DNA from: Chryseobacterium sp. LAM-KRS1
GTDB taxonomy: Bacteria > Bacteroidota > Bacteroidia > Flavobacteriales > Weeksellaceae
NCBI RefSeq assembly: GCF_013184525.1
Contig: NZ_JAAOIZ010000002.1
Coordinates: forward strand, 124,001 to 188,000
DNA: 64,000 bases
Direction: 5' to 3'
Part shown: one piece after another, positions 15,252 through 24,421 of the stretch
Numbering within the stretch: position 1 is the stretch's first letter
Layout: the number at the start of each line of letters is the position of its first letter
Program-made: the position numbers and the translations under genes
Notes under the pieces: model-generated
Told to the model about the DNA's origin: nothing
Seen by the model: the letters and a program-made list of their open reading frames with translations, nothing else
Database searches by the model: none

Positions 15252-17561
15252 ATGCAAACACACATCCTTGGCTATCCGCGAATCGGTAGCAACAGAGAAC
15301 TTAAAAAAGCCTGCGAACTATATTGGGCAGGTAAAACATCGTTACAGGAACTTTTAGAGGCAGGAAAAAAAATCAGAAAGCAAAACTGGGAACTACAACA
15401 AGAAGCAGGAATTGATCTGATTCCATCCAATGACTTTTCTTTTTATGATCAGGTATTGGACATGACATTATCTGTTGGAGCTATTCCTTCCCGTTATCAG
15501 GATATTACACCAAATGAGCTAGATCTTTACTTTGCTATGGCCAGAGGTTATCAGAAAGAAGGACACGATATTACAGCCATGGAAATGACAAAATGGTTTG
15601 ATACCAATTATCATTATATCGTTCCAGAATTCCAAAAAGATCAGCAATTCAAATTATTGTCCCATAAAATCGTCAATGAGTTTATTGAAGCGAAGGAAGC
15701 AGGAATTCATACAAAGCCTGTTATACTTGGATTGGTAACCTATTTATTATTAGGAAAAGAAAAAGAAGAAGGTTTTGATAAATTGGATTTAGCACAAAAT
15801 CTTCTTCCGGTTTACGTCGAGATCTTAAAAGAGCTTGAAAAAAACGGAGCAGAATGGATCCAGCTGGATGAGCCGTTTTTAGCACTAGACCTTGATCAGA
15901 AAGCAAAAGAAGTTTACCAGAACATTTATGCTGAAATTGCCAAACAGTTTCCGAACCTTAAATTCATTGTGACCACCTATTTTGATGGGTTAAAAGATAA
16001 CCTTTCATTGGCCACTACTCTACCTGTTGATGCATTACACATTGATCTGGTAAGAGCCCCGGAACAATTGGATGAGGTCATCAATGCAATTCCTGAAACA
16101 TTAATCCTCTCATTAGGAGTCGTAGACGGAAGAAATATCTGGAAAAACGATTTCAATCAGTCTCTGGTTTTCATCAAAAAAGCTATTGCTGCATTAGGTT
16201 CTGAAAGAGTTTTCATTGCACCGTCATGTTCATTACTTCATTCTCCTTTCGATCTTGACCTGGAGAAAAATGAAAATATACTATCTCCGGAGATCAAACA
16301 ATGGATGGCTTTTGCCAGGCAAAAAGTTTATGAAATTGTTACCTTAAAAAAATTAGCTTCAGAAAACCCGGATTACAACACTTTACAGGAATTAGCTGAA
16401 AATAAAAAAGCTATTGAAAACCGAAAAGTTTCAACACTAATTCACAATCAGGATGTGAAAAACCGTGTTGCTGTAACTACAGAAAGTGACGCACAGAGAA
16501 ACAGTCCTTTTAATGTGAGAAAAGAAGCACAGCAGAACGCATTGGAGCTTCCTTTATTTCCGACAACAACAATTGGGTCCTTTCCTCAAACCAAAGAAGT
16601 AAGAAGCTGGAGAGCTCAATTCAAGAAAGGAGACCTGACTGCCCAGAAATATGATCAGCTGCTTAAAGAAGAAACACAGAGAACCATCCAATGGCAAGAG
16701 GAAATCGGAATTGATGTATTGGTACATGGAGAATTTGAACGAAACGATATGGTCGAGTATTTTGGGGAACAGCTCGCAGGATTTGCATTTACTCAAAACG
16801 GATGGGTTCAAAGCTACGGAAGCCGCTGTGTAAAACCACCGGTTATTTATGGAGACGTTCACAGGCCTCAGCCAATGACGGTTTACTGGTCGCAATATGC
16901 CCAGTCATTAACTCAAAAATGGGTAAAAGGAATGTTGACCGGCCCCGTAACGATTCTTCAATGGTCATTTGTACGTGATGATCAGCCTCGTTCTACCACC
17001 TGTAAGCAGATTGCTCTGGCAATCCGTGATGAAGTAAACGATCTTGAAAAAGCAGGAATCAGAATTATCCAGATCGATGAACCAGCTATCAGAGAAGGTC
17101 TTCCTTTGCGTAAGGCAGAATGGCAAAATTACCTTCAATGGGCTGTAGAAGCTTTCAGAATCTCCGCAAGCGGTGTCGAGGATGCTACACAGATCCACAC
17201 GCATATGTGTTATTCCGAGTTTAATGACATTATCCACAATATCGCCGATATGGATGCCGATGTCATCACGATAGAATGCTCAAGAAGCCAAATGGAGTTA
17301 TTAAATGCTTTCGCAGACTTTAAATATCCAAACGAGATCGGCCCTGGAGTATATGACATTCACTCTCCAAGAGTTCCATCAAAAGAGGAAATGGTCACAT
17401 TGCTGAAAAAAGCACAAGCCGTAATCCCTGCAGAACAGCTTTGGGTAAATCCAGATTGCGGATTGAAAACCCGTCATTGGGAGGAAACAGAAAAAGCTTT
17501 GATCGCTATGGTAGCAGCTTCGAAAGAAGTGGCTGCTACTTATTCGACTGAGAAAGTTTAA
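15252..17561 (+). CDS. metE: Cobalamin-independent methionine synthase
   Basis: The 769-residue protein makes methionine from homocysteine and 5-methyltetrahydropteroyl-triglutamate without B12. The two-domain layout is complete: an N-terminal domain (R-I-G-S-N-R-E-L-K-K-A at the start) and a C-terminal catalytic domain that starts at P-T-T-T-I-G-S-F-P-Q-T (about 436). The zinc ligands are in place: H-T-H-M-C (about 649-653), the glutamate/C-S-R-S region (about 675) and N-P-D-C-G-L-K-T-R (about 733-741). Length is normal. It is under the cobalamin riboswitch; the cell therefore likely also has a B12-dependent synthase or transporter elsewhere. Confidence 0.98.
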   Translation: MQTHILGYPRIGSNRELKKACELYWAGKTSLQELLEAGKKIRKQNWELQQEAGIDLIPSNDFSFYDQVLDMTLSVGAIPSRYQDITPNELDLYFAMARGYQKEGHDITAMEMTKWFDTNYHYIVPEFQKDQQFKLLSHKIVNEFIEAKEAGIHTKPVILGLVTYLLLGKEKEEGFDKLDLAQNLLPVYVEILKELEKNGAEWIQLDEPFLALDLDQKAKEVYQNIYAEIAKQFPNLKFIVTTYFDGLKDNLSLATTLPVDALHIDLVRAPEQLDEVINAIPETLILSLGVVDGRNIWKNDFNQSLVFIKKAIAALGSERVFIAPSCSLLHSPFDLDLEKNENILSPEIKQWMAFARQKVYEIVTLKKLASENPDYNTLQELAENKKAIENRKVSTLIHNQDVKNRVAVTTESDAQRNSPFNVRKEAQQNALELPLFPTTTIGSFPQTKEVRSWRAQFKKGDLTAQKYDQLLKEETQRTIQWQEEIGIDVLVHGEFERNDMVEYFGEQLAGFAFTQNGWVQSYGSRCVKPPVIYGDVHRPQPMTVYWSQYAQSLTQKWVKGMLTGPVTILQWSFVRDDQPRSTTCKQIALAIRDEVNDLEKAGIRIIQIDEPAIREGLPLRKAEWQNYLQWAVEAFRISASGVEDATQIHTHMCYSEFNDIIHNIADMDADVITIECSRSQMELLNAFADFKYPNEIGPGVYDIHSPRVPSKEEMVTLLKKAQAVIPAEQLWVNPDCGLKTRHWEETEKALIAMVAASKEVAATYSTEKV

Positions 17562-17594
17562 TAGAACTGATTATTATTTTTCTTATATTGCAAG

Positions 17595-17620
17595 GCAGAG
17601 GCGTAAGCTTCTGCTTTTTT
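17595..17620 (+). terminator. Intrinsic terminator of metE
   Basis: GCAGAGGC and GCTTCTGC form an 8-bp stem (one G-T pair) around a gtaa loop, followed by six T, 33 bp after the metE stop. Confidence 0.85.
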
Positions 17621-17639
17621 GTTTAATAAAAATAAATCA

Positions 17640-17765
17640 ATGACTACAGAAGAATTCGTAAGAAATTTTTATCACGAAAAACAAAATATTATGTATTCAA
17701 GTTTTGATATACAATCTGAATTCAAAAGCTATGTTTCAACAAAGATTGAAGAATTAAATCTTTAA
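17640..17765 (+). CDS. Small 41-residue ORF, possible gene fragment
   Basis: A 41-codon ORF starts M-T-T-E-E-F-V-R-N-F-Y-H-E-K-Q-N. The start looks like that of longer Chryseobacterium-group proteins that open in this style, so it may be a 5-prime fragment of such a gene (weak memory, not checked). It ends 12 bp before the membrane protein at 17778. It is directly behind the metE terminator and has no clear promoter or Shine-Dalgarno. Treat it as tentative. Confidence 0.4.
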   Translation: MTTEEFVRNFYHEKQNIMYSSFDIQSEFKSYVSTKIEELNL

Positions 17766-17777
17766 TACAATACCTTA

Positions 17778-18182
17778 ATGAGATGGATTTTGTTCATGCC
17801 TTTTATGGTATATCAATTTTTTAAAAAGCGAAATAAAACCAGTACAGAAGCATATATAAATTCTATTATAATATTTACAATTTATATTTTTGCCTATTGT
17901 TTGGTTCTAATTCCCCAATTTTTAATATTTATATTTAAAATTTCTAGCACTGTTTCAAATGAATCAGAATTGGACTTTAATTCAAAGATTATAATATATA
18001 TATTATCAATATCATTTATAATTTTATTTTTTATATTAATAAGGAAAAAGAGATTGGATAATCTAAAATTCAATATTCTAGAATACAAAATAGCCAATAC
18101 TCTTACTGGTCTTATAGTATGGCTTCCTTGGTCTATTTTATTATTTGCCATTATAAAAACTTGCATCCCTGATAGTAAATGA
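17778..18182 (+). CDS. Small membrane protein, function unknown
   Basis: The 134-residue protein has three strongly hydrophobic segments at about 27-52, 71-86 and 110-126, with charged loops (K-K-R-N-K-T-S, R-K-K-R-L-D-N-L). I recognise no family. The region from 17640 to 18380 is much more A/T-rich than the neighbouring genes. No promoter or signal peptide decides the start; the in-frame ATG at 17778 was kept. It may be a member of a lineage-specific set. Confidence 0.5.
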   Translation: MRWILFMPFMVYQFFKKRNKTSTEAYINSIIIFTIYIFAYCLVLIPQFLIFIFKISSTVSNESELDFNSKIIIYILSISFIILFFILIRKKRLDNLKFNILEYKIANTLTGLIVWLPWSILLFAIIKTCIPDSK

Positions 18183-18263
18183 GTCATTTCCGAAATGAGA
18201 TAAAGAAATGACATCCAAATAAATTAATAATGAATAAGTTATGATTTTCTGGAATTAATTACT

Positions 18264-18271
18264 TAATTTTG
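18264..18271 (+). promoter_or_regulatory. Promoter -7 element upstream of the J-domain gene
   Basis: TAATTTTG fits TAnnTTTG, 109 bp before the start codon at 18381, implying a leader of about 100 nt. No good -33 box is visible. Confidence 0.45.
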
Positions 18272-18380
18272 CACCCCGAAAAAAGGATTATACTATGGAA
18301 TCTAAAATAGCATTGTATGCATTCATACTTATGGATATAACAATTACATAGAATCCTTAGAATCAATAAAATATTTAGAT

Positions 18381-18827
18381 ATGAAAAGAGTTGGTGAACA
18401 TAGAAAGCTTCTTGGGGTTGATAAAACAGTAACGTTACAGGAATTAAAAACCATTTACAGGAATACGATGAAAGATTCTCATCCTGATAAATTTATCAAT
18501 GATGAAGCCGGAAAACTGGAAGCGGAAGAAAAAAGCAAATCTGTAATTGAAGCCTACCACTTTTTGGTGAGCATTAACCCGGAAACACAGGAAAAGTATA
18601 AGGAGGAATATGTAGAAACAACTACAAAATCTAATATTCACGATTTCTATTTTGAGAAACAGGTTCTGAAGATCCAGCATTTAAACGGAATGATGTATGA
18701 ATACCTGGGAGTTCCAAGAAACACCTATATCAAAATGGTAAATGCTGACTCACCGAGCCGTTTTGCAAGAAGACATATTTACGGAAACTTCATCTACAGA
18801 AAATCAGGTGAGGCCATGGCAGATTAA
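18381..18827 (+). CDS. J-domain / KTSC domain protein
   Basis: The 148-residue protein has a DnaJ-like J domain at the N-terminus (about 6-58), with the HPD tripeptide in S-H-P-D-K-F (about 34-39), and a KTSC domain at the C-terminus (about 95-148): M-M-Y-E-Y-L-G-V-P-R-N-T-Y-I-K-M-V-N-A-D-S then F-A-R-R-H-I-Y. J domains stimulate Hsp70 ATPase. KTSC domains are of unknown function and occur alone or fused to replication and repair modules. The fusion is therefore suggestive of a nucleic acid-linked chaperone adaptor, but this is inference. A terminator follows. Confidence 0.85.
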   Translation: MKRVGEHRKLLGVDKTVTLQELKTIYRNTMKDSHPDKFINDEAGKLEAEEKSKSVIEAYHFLVSINPETQEKYKEEYVETTTKSNIHDFYFEKQVLKIQHLNGMMYEYLGVPRNTYIKMVNADSPSRFARRHIYGNFIYRKSGEAMAD

Positions 18828-18849
18828 TTTTTTGTATAAAATAAAAGCG

Positions 18850-18888
18850 AAGGCTTTCAGTTTATTCTGGAAGCCTTTATTTTTTTTA
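18850..18888 (+). terminator. Intrinsic terminator after the J-domain gene
   Basis: AAGGCTT and AAGCCTT arms, with an inner CAG/CTG, around a 6-nt loop, followed by T-rich sequence (T8). Confidence 0.85.
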
Positions 18889-18967
18889 GATTTTTATTTT
18901 ATTATATCAAATTTAATTATGATTTCGTTATTTTAGAAATTAGAAATAATTATTACTCACAGTTCTT

Positions 18968-20026
18968 ATGAAAGTCACTTCTATTCTATCTTTCGTTTTA
19001 TTCATATCATTAATTTCTTGTCAATATAATCAGCAACAGAGAAATGTGATTCAGCAAATAACATCATCTAGTGAAAACATATTTAAAGATCAATTTAGAA
19101 ATAACTTATTAAAACAATTTTCAAGAACAGATATCATCAATTTATCATCCCACGAAAATCCGAAAGTGGCTTTTTATTTCTTTAAAATTCTTTTGGTAAA
19201 GTATCCTCAGGAATGTTTTAAGGTTCTTATGAAAAATCTTGATAACAAAAAAACATTGGTGATCAGTACAAGTTATGACACTATGAATGAGATGACAGTC
19301 CCTGAGGCTATGATGTTTGAAGAAAGTAAGAAAAGTATCTTCACAAAAGAGCAGAAGAAGGAATTATTTGAATCTATTCTTACCCATATTGAAACCCGGA
19401 GCTATCTTGAAGGTTATGTTTTCATCTATCTTCTTGAACATCAAAATCATCCTGATCCTAAATACTATCCCTACGTTAAAAAATTATTAACTAGGAATGC
19501 TTCTGATTTTTATTTTGACAATATGGCTCTGCTAGATTATTTTGCCAATTACAAAAAACCACAGGATAGTCTAATCATTAAGGATTTTTTAAAGAAAAAT
19601 ATTTTTGAGAAAGGAGCAATTCATATGAATATTTCTGTAGAATATATTAAAAATCATCCAAAACCTTCTTATTTTCCCATCCTGGAAGAATTCTATGATA
19701 AAAGGGTAAAAGGAAAAGTATATCGTGCTGATGATATCTTTTTTGAATTCGAAGATCTCACAAAGGCTACTATTCAATACAAAACAGAAAGAGCTAAAGA
19801 ACTGATAAAAAAGATTACTTATGATACAAAGTATAAATCATCCGGTAATTTCTTAGCTTCTAATGAACAGATTTATATTTTATTAAAAGACAATGACAAA
19901 TCAAATTACTTTGCTGAAATCACAAATGATCTGAAACATAAAGTAAACAAAGTAAAAATGGATACCATCATCAATTGGAATAATCGCTGGAACTACCCAC
20001 CGTATAACTCTTCTAAGGCAAAATAA
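18968..20026 (+). CDS. Putative lipoprotein, function unknown
   Basis: The 352-residue protein starts with a signal and lipobox (F-V-L-F-I-S-L-I-S-C, cysteine at 18), so it is probably a membrane-anchored lipoprotein. The remainder is mostly helical with regularly spaced hydrophobic residues and F-Y-P-x-L type turns, perhaps HEAT-like repeats, but I cannot name a family. The genes around it are unrelated, so context gives no help. It converges on the RND operon across a terminator. Confidence 0.6.
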   Translation: MKVTSILSFVLFISLISCQYNQQQRNVIQQITSSSENIFKDQFRNNLLKQFSRTDIINLSSHENPKVAFYFFKILLVKYPQECFKVLMKNLDNKKTLVISTSYDTMNEMTVPEAMMFEESKKSIFTKEQKKELFESILTHIETRSYLEGYVFIYLLEHQNHPDPKYYPYVKKLLTRNASDFYFDNMALLDYFANYKKPQDSLIIKDFLKKNIFEKGAIHMNISVEYIKNHPKPSYFPILEEFYDKRVKGKVYRADDIFFEFEDLTKATIQYKTERAKELIKKITYDTKYKSSGNFLASNEQIYILLKDNDKSNYFAEITNDLKHKVNKVKMDTIINWNNRWNYPPYNSSKAK

Positions 20027-20110
20027 AGTTGTCTTTCAAAATAGTATTGATGTATCCTACAATTGTTCGAAACAATTTAACAATATCACTTATTTTATAA
20101 AAACAAAAAA

Positions 20111-20136
20111 AGCGTATCATTTCTGATACGCTTTTT
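20111..20136. terminator. Bidirectional terminator (lipoprotein / RND pump)
   Basis: A perfect 9-bp stem (AGCGTATCA and its complement) with a tttc loop, flanked by A-run and T-run, between the two convergent genes. Confidence 0.9.
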
Positions 20137-20157
20137 CGGTTAATTAAGGTTGTTATT

Positions 20158-23100
20158 TTAATCTAAATGTTTAGGAGTAAATCCGTCATCACTTAGTTCT
20201 CTGTGCTCGTAATCAGCCTTCATTTCAGCCTCATAGTCTGTTTTCTCATGCTGACCCATTCTTCTTAGAATTGAATCAAACAGAGAGTATACTACTGGTA
20301 CGATGATCAAGGTAAGGAATAAAGACGATGTTAAACCACCGATAACTACCCAAGCCAGACCTTTATTAAATTCGGCTCCTGCTCCACTTGCCAATGCAAT
20401 TGGCAACATCCCGAAGATCATCGCGATGGTTGTCATAAGAATAGGACGAAGACGAGCATGGTTAGCCTGAATCAAGGCATCGTGTGTATTTGATCCTGCT
20501 GCTTTTCTAGCATTGGTAAAGTCAACAATCAGGATCGCATTCTTCGCCACAAGACCAATCAACATGATCATCCCTAACATCGTAAAGATGTTCAGTGAAT
20601 TTGCTGTTAAGGCAAGGATAACCATAACTCCGATCATCGCAAGCGGAATCGAGAACAATACCACAAACGGATAAACAAAACTGTCATATAAGGAAACCAT
20701 TACCAGGTAAACCAATACGATAGCCGCCAATAAGGCAATACCTAAAGTACCGAAACCTTCCTGCTGGTTTTCCATATCACCACTCCAGATGTAATCCACT
20801 CCGATAGGTTTTTTATCGCTCTTCATGAACTGGTCTGCCCATTCATTCGCAACATCCCCCACCGGTCTACCTACCGCCTTTGCTCTTACTTTTACGGAAG
20901 GAGATTTATCTCTACGCTCAAGTAAGCTTGGTCCTGAACCCATTTTCACTTCTGCAAACTGACTCAAACGAACCTTTTCTCCTCTAGGATTTGTGAACAT
21001 CAGGTTCTTAACATCATCAATAGACTGTCTGTTCGCATCACCGAAACGGATATTGATATCATATTCATATTCTCCGGCTCTGTATTTCCCATCTGTGTTT
21101 CCGTTGAATGCTGTCTGCATTGTTTGTCCTACACTCTGAAGATTCAAGCCTAAAGAAGCCATTTTATCTCTGTCTATATTTACCTGAACTTCAGGGTTAC
21201 CGGTATCTGTTGATAGTTCAGCATCTACTGCCCCGGGAACTTTTTTCAACAGTTCCAGAATTCTTGTTGCCTCTTTTACTGCTGTAGCATTATCAGGAGC
21301 TGTTACAACCATTTCGATCGGTGCATTTTCAGCACCCAGGATACCAATTGGAGCCGTTTTAAACTCAACTCCTGTAAATTTCTCTTCTAATGCTCTTTTT
21401 ACTTTAGCTGCTTTGATGTTCGTACTTTCAGCACGCTCAGATTTATCAGTAAGGTTTACCTGAACTTCAGACTGATAAGTCGTTGCCTGAGCTCCACCAA
21501 AACCTGTTGACTGCTGACCAACAGTGGTAATCAGATCCACAACATCTTTATCATTTCTTAAAAACTTCTCTACATCTAAAGTTAACTGGTTGGTCTTTTC
21601 AACGGTCGCATCTTTTGATAATTCCATTTGAACTAAGAACTGACCACGGTCGATTGGAGGGAAAAATTCACCACCAATGAAACCAAATGCTACCAACATG
21701 AACGAAGAGATCAGAATAATAAAGGTGATCACTACCGTTGATATCCTTCTTAACGTTGACTTCAGACACCACTCAAGAATGCCTGTGATCCAGTGTGTGA
21801 ATTTATCAATCAGTCCTTCAAACCAAAGAATGAATTTTTCAAACCAGTTTTTACCTGTTAAGTGCTCCAGCTTACCAAATCTTGATGATAACCAAGGGAT
21901 AATGGTAAATGATGCCAACAATGATAATAAGGTTGCAATAACAACCGTGACGCAAAATTGTCCAAGGATGTTTGCTACAAGACCTGAACTCATTGCAATC
22001 GGAAGGAATACCACCACGATTACCAATGTAATTGCAGCAACCGTAAATCCAATTTCAGACGCTCCATCATACGCAGCCCTGATCTTACTTTTACCCATCT
22101 CCATGTGACGGTAAATGTTTTCCAATACCACGATCGCATCATCCACAAGGATACCAACCACCAGGGATAGTCCTAATAAACTCATCAGGTTCAGTGTATA
22201 CCCCATCAGGTTCATTCCAATGAAGGCTGCAATTAACGAAGCCGGAATAGAAACCATTACGATAAAGGCATTTCTGATACTGTGAAGGAATAATAACATC
22301 ACAATAGCTACAAGGACGATTGCCAGGAACAAGTCAAAAATAACGTGGTTGGCAGATTCAAGAGTAAAATCCGTAGTATCATTTACTACCTTCACTTTTA
22401 TCCCCTGAACTTTATACGCTTCTTCTACTTTTGCTATGGTTTTCTGAACACTTTCAGATACAGCAACCGCATTCGCATCAGACTGTTTCTTAACCTGCAT
22501 TAAGATCGTCGGAAACTGGTTAAATCTCGCCACTTTCTCAACATCTTTCTGAGAGTCGAAAACAGTAGCAATATCGGATAAACGAACCTGAGCTCCATCT
22601 TTATTGGAAACAACAAGGTTGTTCATTTCCTGGATCGATTTATATTTTCCCGATAATCTGATCGTAGATTTTGTCGTTCTCGATTTCAAACTTCCCGTAG
22701 GGAAATCCAGGTTGGATGAAAGGATAGCCTGCTGAACATCTCCGATGGAAAGTCCATAACCCTGCAATTTTTTCTCATCAAGATTCACCTGAATCTCTCT
22801 TTCCTGTCCACCTACAAGATCAACCTGTGCTACTCCGTTTACACGGGAGAAAATAGGCTCTATTTTTTTATCTAAAAGGTCATAAAGTTCTTTGTTATTC
22901 AATTTATTCGAAGAAACACTCATCGTAATAATAGGTAAATCATCCAATGAGAATTTATTCAGTGAAGGCGGATCTACATCATCCGGAAGATCTTTAAGAA
23001 CTGCATTTACTTTACGCTGAGCATCATTCAAAGCATAATCCACATCCGCACCATCGTTCAGCTGAACCATGATCACGGATAAACTTTCATATGAAGAAGA

Positions 23101-23343
23101 CTCTACTTTTTTTACATTTTCCAAAGAACCTACGGCATCTTCAATTTTCCGGGTTACGGAAGTTTCCACCTCTGCAGGCGAAGCTCCCGGATAGGTCGTA
23201 GAAATTGTTACCATATTGGTTTCAAACTTCGGAATCAATTCGTATCCCATGAGTGTATAACTCAGGATACCCCCCAGTGTCAGAATTGTAAATAATACAA
23301 TTACCAACGAGGGTCTTTTGATCGATATTTCTGCTAACTTCAT
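20158..23343 (-). CDS. RND efflux pump inner-membrane permease (AcrB/HAE1 type)
   Basis: The 1061-residue protein is a proton-driven drug efflux permease. It has the RND plan: a first helix (I-V-L-F-T-I-L-T-L-G-G), a periplasmic loop with P-G-A-S-P-A-E-V-E, and the helix-4 box G-I-L-V-D-D-A-I-V-V-L-E-N (about 400-412), whose paired aspartates carry protons, plus G-L-V-A-K-N-A-I-L-I-V-D-F near 948-960. It is the last gene of the operon: 7 bp follow the adaptor stop. It would form a tripartite complex with the adjacent adaptor and TolC. The start chosen is the ATG seen directly behind the adaptor stop. Confidence 0.97.
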   Translation of the reverse strand: MKLAEISIKRPSLVIVLFTILTLGGILSYTLMGYELIPKFETNMVTISTTYPGASPAEVETSVTRKIEDAVGSLENVKKVESSSYESLSVIMVQLNDGADVDYALNDAQRKVNAVLKDLPDDVDPPSLNKFSLDDLPIITMSVSSNKLNNKELYDLLDKKIEPIFSRVNGVAQVDLVGGQEREIQVNLDEKKLQGYGLSIGDVQQAILSSNLDFPTGSLKSRTTKSTIRLSGKYKSIQEMNNLVVSNKDGAQVRLSDIATVFDSQKDVEKVARFNQFPTILMQVKKQSDANAVAVSESVQKTIAKVEEAYKVQGIKVKVVNDTTDFTLESANHVIFDLFLAIVLVAIVMLLFLHSIRNAFIVMVSIPASLIAAFIGMNLMGYTLNLMSLLGLSLVVGILVDDAIVVLENIYRHMEMGKSKIRAAYDGASEIGFTVAAITLVIVVVFLPIAMSSGLVANILGQFCVTVVIATLLSLLASFTIIPWLSSRFGKLEHLTGKNWFEKFILWFEGLIDKFTHWITGILEWCLKSTLRRISTVVITFIILISSFMLVAFGFIGGEFFPPIDRGQFLVQMELSKDATVEKTNQLTLDVEKFLRNDKDVVDLITTVGQQSTGFGGAQATTYQSEVQVNLTDKSERAESTNIKAAKVKRALEEKFTGVEFKTAPIGILGAENAPIEMVVTAPDNATAVKEATRILELLKKVPGAVDAELSTDTGNPEVQVNIDRDKMASLGLNLQSVGQTMQTAFNGNTDGKYRAGEYEYDINIRFGDANRQSIDDVKNLMFTNPRGEKVRLSQFAEVKMGSGPSLLERRDKSPSVKVRAKAVGRPVGDVANEWADQFMKSDKKPIGVDYIWSGDMENQQEGFGTLGIALLAAIVLVYLVMVSLYDSFVYPFVVLFSIPLAMIGVMVILALTANSLNIFTMLGMIMLIGLVAKNAILIVDFTNARKAAGSNTHDALIQANHARLRPILMTTIAMIFGMLPIALASGAGAEFNKGLAWVVIGGLTSSLFLTLIIVPVVYSLFDSILRRMGQHEKTDYEAEMKADYEHRELSDDGFTPKHLD

Positions 23344-23350
23344 AAGTCTA

Positions 23351-24412
23351 CTACTTTACAATATTGATTTTTGACCCATTATCCAAGTTGATCTGTCCGC
23401 TGGTAATTACCTGTTGACCTTCAGTAAGACCTGTAAGAATCTGTACTTTATCTCCGTACACTTTCCCGATCGTTACTTTGATCAATTTGGCAGTTCCATT
23501 TTGAACGATAAACAACTGGCCAGAGCTCACCCCGTTTACAAATGCTTCCGCAGGAACAGTAAGCATGTTCTGAGTTTCAGCTCCGTTGTTTGTTTTGAAT
23601 ACTGCAGTTGCATACATACCGGCTTTCAGGTTTCCTTTGTTCGGAACTTCAATTTCTACCGGGAAATTTAAAGAAGCATCACTTTTAGGAGCAATAAATG
23701 TAATTCTTCCACTGAAAGAATCTTCAGGTAGAACATTTACGCTAATTGGAACTACCTGACCTAACTGGATTTTCCCAACCTGGCTTTCATCCACCAGAAC
23801 GGAAAGTTTTAAGGTATTGATATTAACGATCTCAAACATGGAAGTTCCCACTGAAACTACAGTTCCAGGCTCCACCATTTTTTTATTAATTGTACCACTG
23901 ATCCCTGCCCGGATGCTGGTATCATTTACTCTTACACCCTGAGCTTTTACAGCAGCCTGCATATTTTTAAGCTGTAATCTTGAATTATCAAGCTGTTGCT
24001 TGGTAACTCCTCCTGTTTTATAAGCATTTTCATAACGCTGATTGTCGATAATTGCGTTTTGTAAGTTATTCTGAGCCTGTGATACATCTACCTCAATAGC
24101 ATCTCTTTTAATAGTTGCTAAAGTCTGACCTGCAGAAACTCTTGAACCTTCTTTTACTAGAACACTTACAATACGTCCTGCAATTTCAGAAGACTGATTC
24201 ATTTCCTGCTTTGGAAGAAACGTTCCATTCGCTGAGTAATCCGTATCGATATTTTCTCTCTTTACGGTTACCACATTAACGTTGATCTTATCAACCTGCT
24301 TGGCAACTTCTTTTACTTCCTGTGTCTGTTTTTCTTTGTTTCCCGCAATCTTATAAGCTGCTAAACCAATAAGTACAGCCGCTACGATGATATATATTAA
24401 AGTTTTTTTCAT
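23351..24412 (-). CDS. RND efflux periplasmic adaptor subunit (AcrA/MFP type)
   Basis: The 353-residue protein has an N-terminal membrane anchor (residues 4-18), a biotinyl-lipoyl-like hairpin with E-I-A-G-R-I-V-S-V-L-V-K-E-G-S-R-V-S-A-G-Q (about 81-101), a short coiled-coil (about 110-150), and a beta-barrel domain with G-L-T-E-G-Q-Q-V-I-T-S-G-Q (about 330-342). It links the inner-membrane pump to the outer-membrane channel. Spacing is 7 bp to the pump and 9 bp to the TolC gene, so it is the middle of the three-gene export set. Confidence 0.95.
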   Translation of the reverse strand: MKKTLIYIIVAAVLIGLAAYKIAGNKEKQTQEVKEVAKQVDKINVNVVTVKRENIDTDYSANGTFLPKQEMNQSSEIAGRIVSVLVKEGSRVSAGQTLATIKRDAIEVDVSQAQNNLQNAIIDNQRYENAYKTGGVTKQQLDNSRLQLKNMQAAVKAQGVRVNDTSIRAGISGTINKKMVEPGTVVSVGTSMFEIVNINTLKLSVLVDESQVGKIQLGQVVPISVNVLPEDSFSGRITFIAPKSDASLNFPVEIEVPNKGNLKAGMYATAVFKTNNGAETQNMLTVPAEAFVNGVSSGQLFIVQNGTAKLIKVTIGKVYGDKVQILTGLTEGQQVITSGQINLDNGSKINIVK

Positions 24413-24421
24413 TTTAGTTTA

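Noticed and set aside
18295..18351. 18-codon ORF upstream of the J-domain gene
   Set aside because: Too short, A/T-rich, no support other than an ATG in the probable leader.
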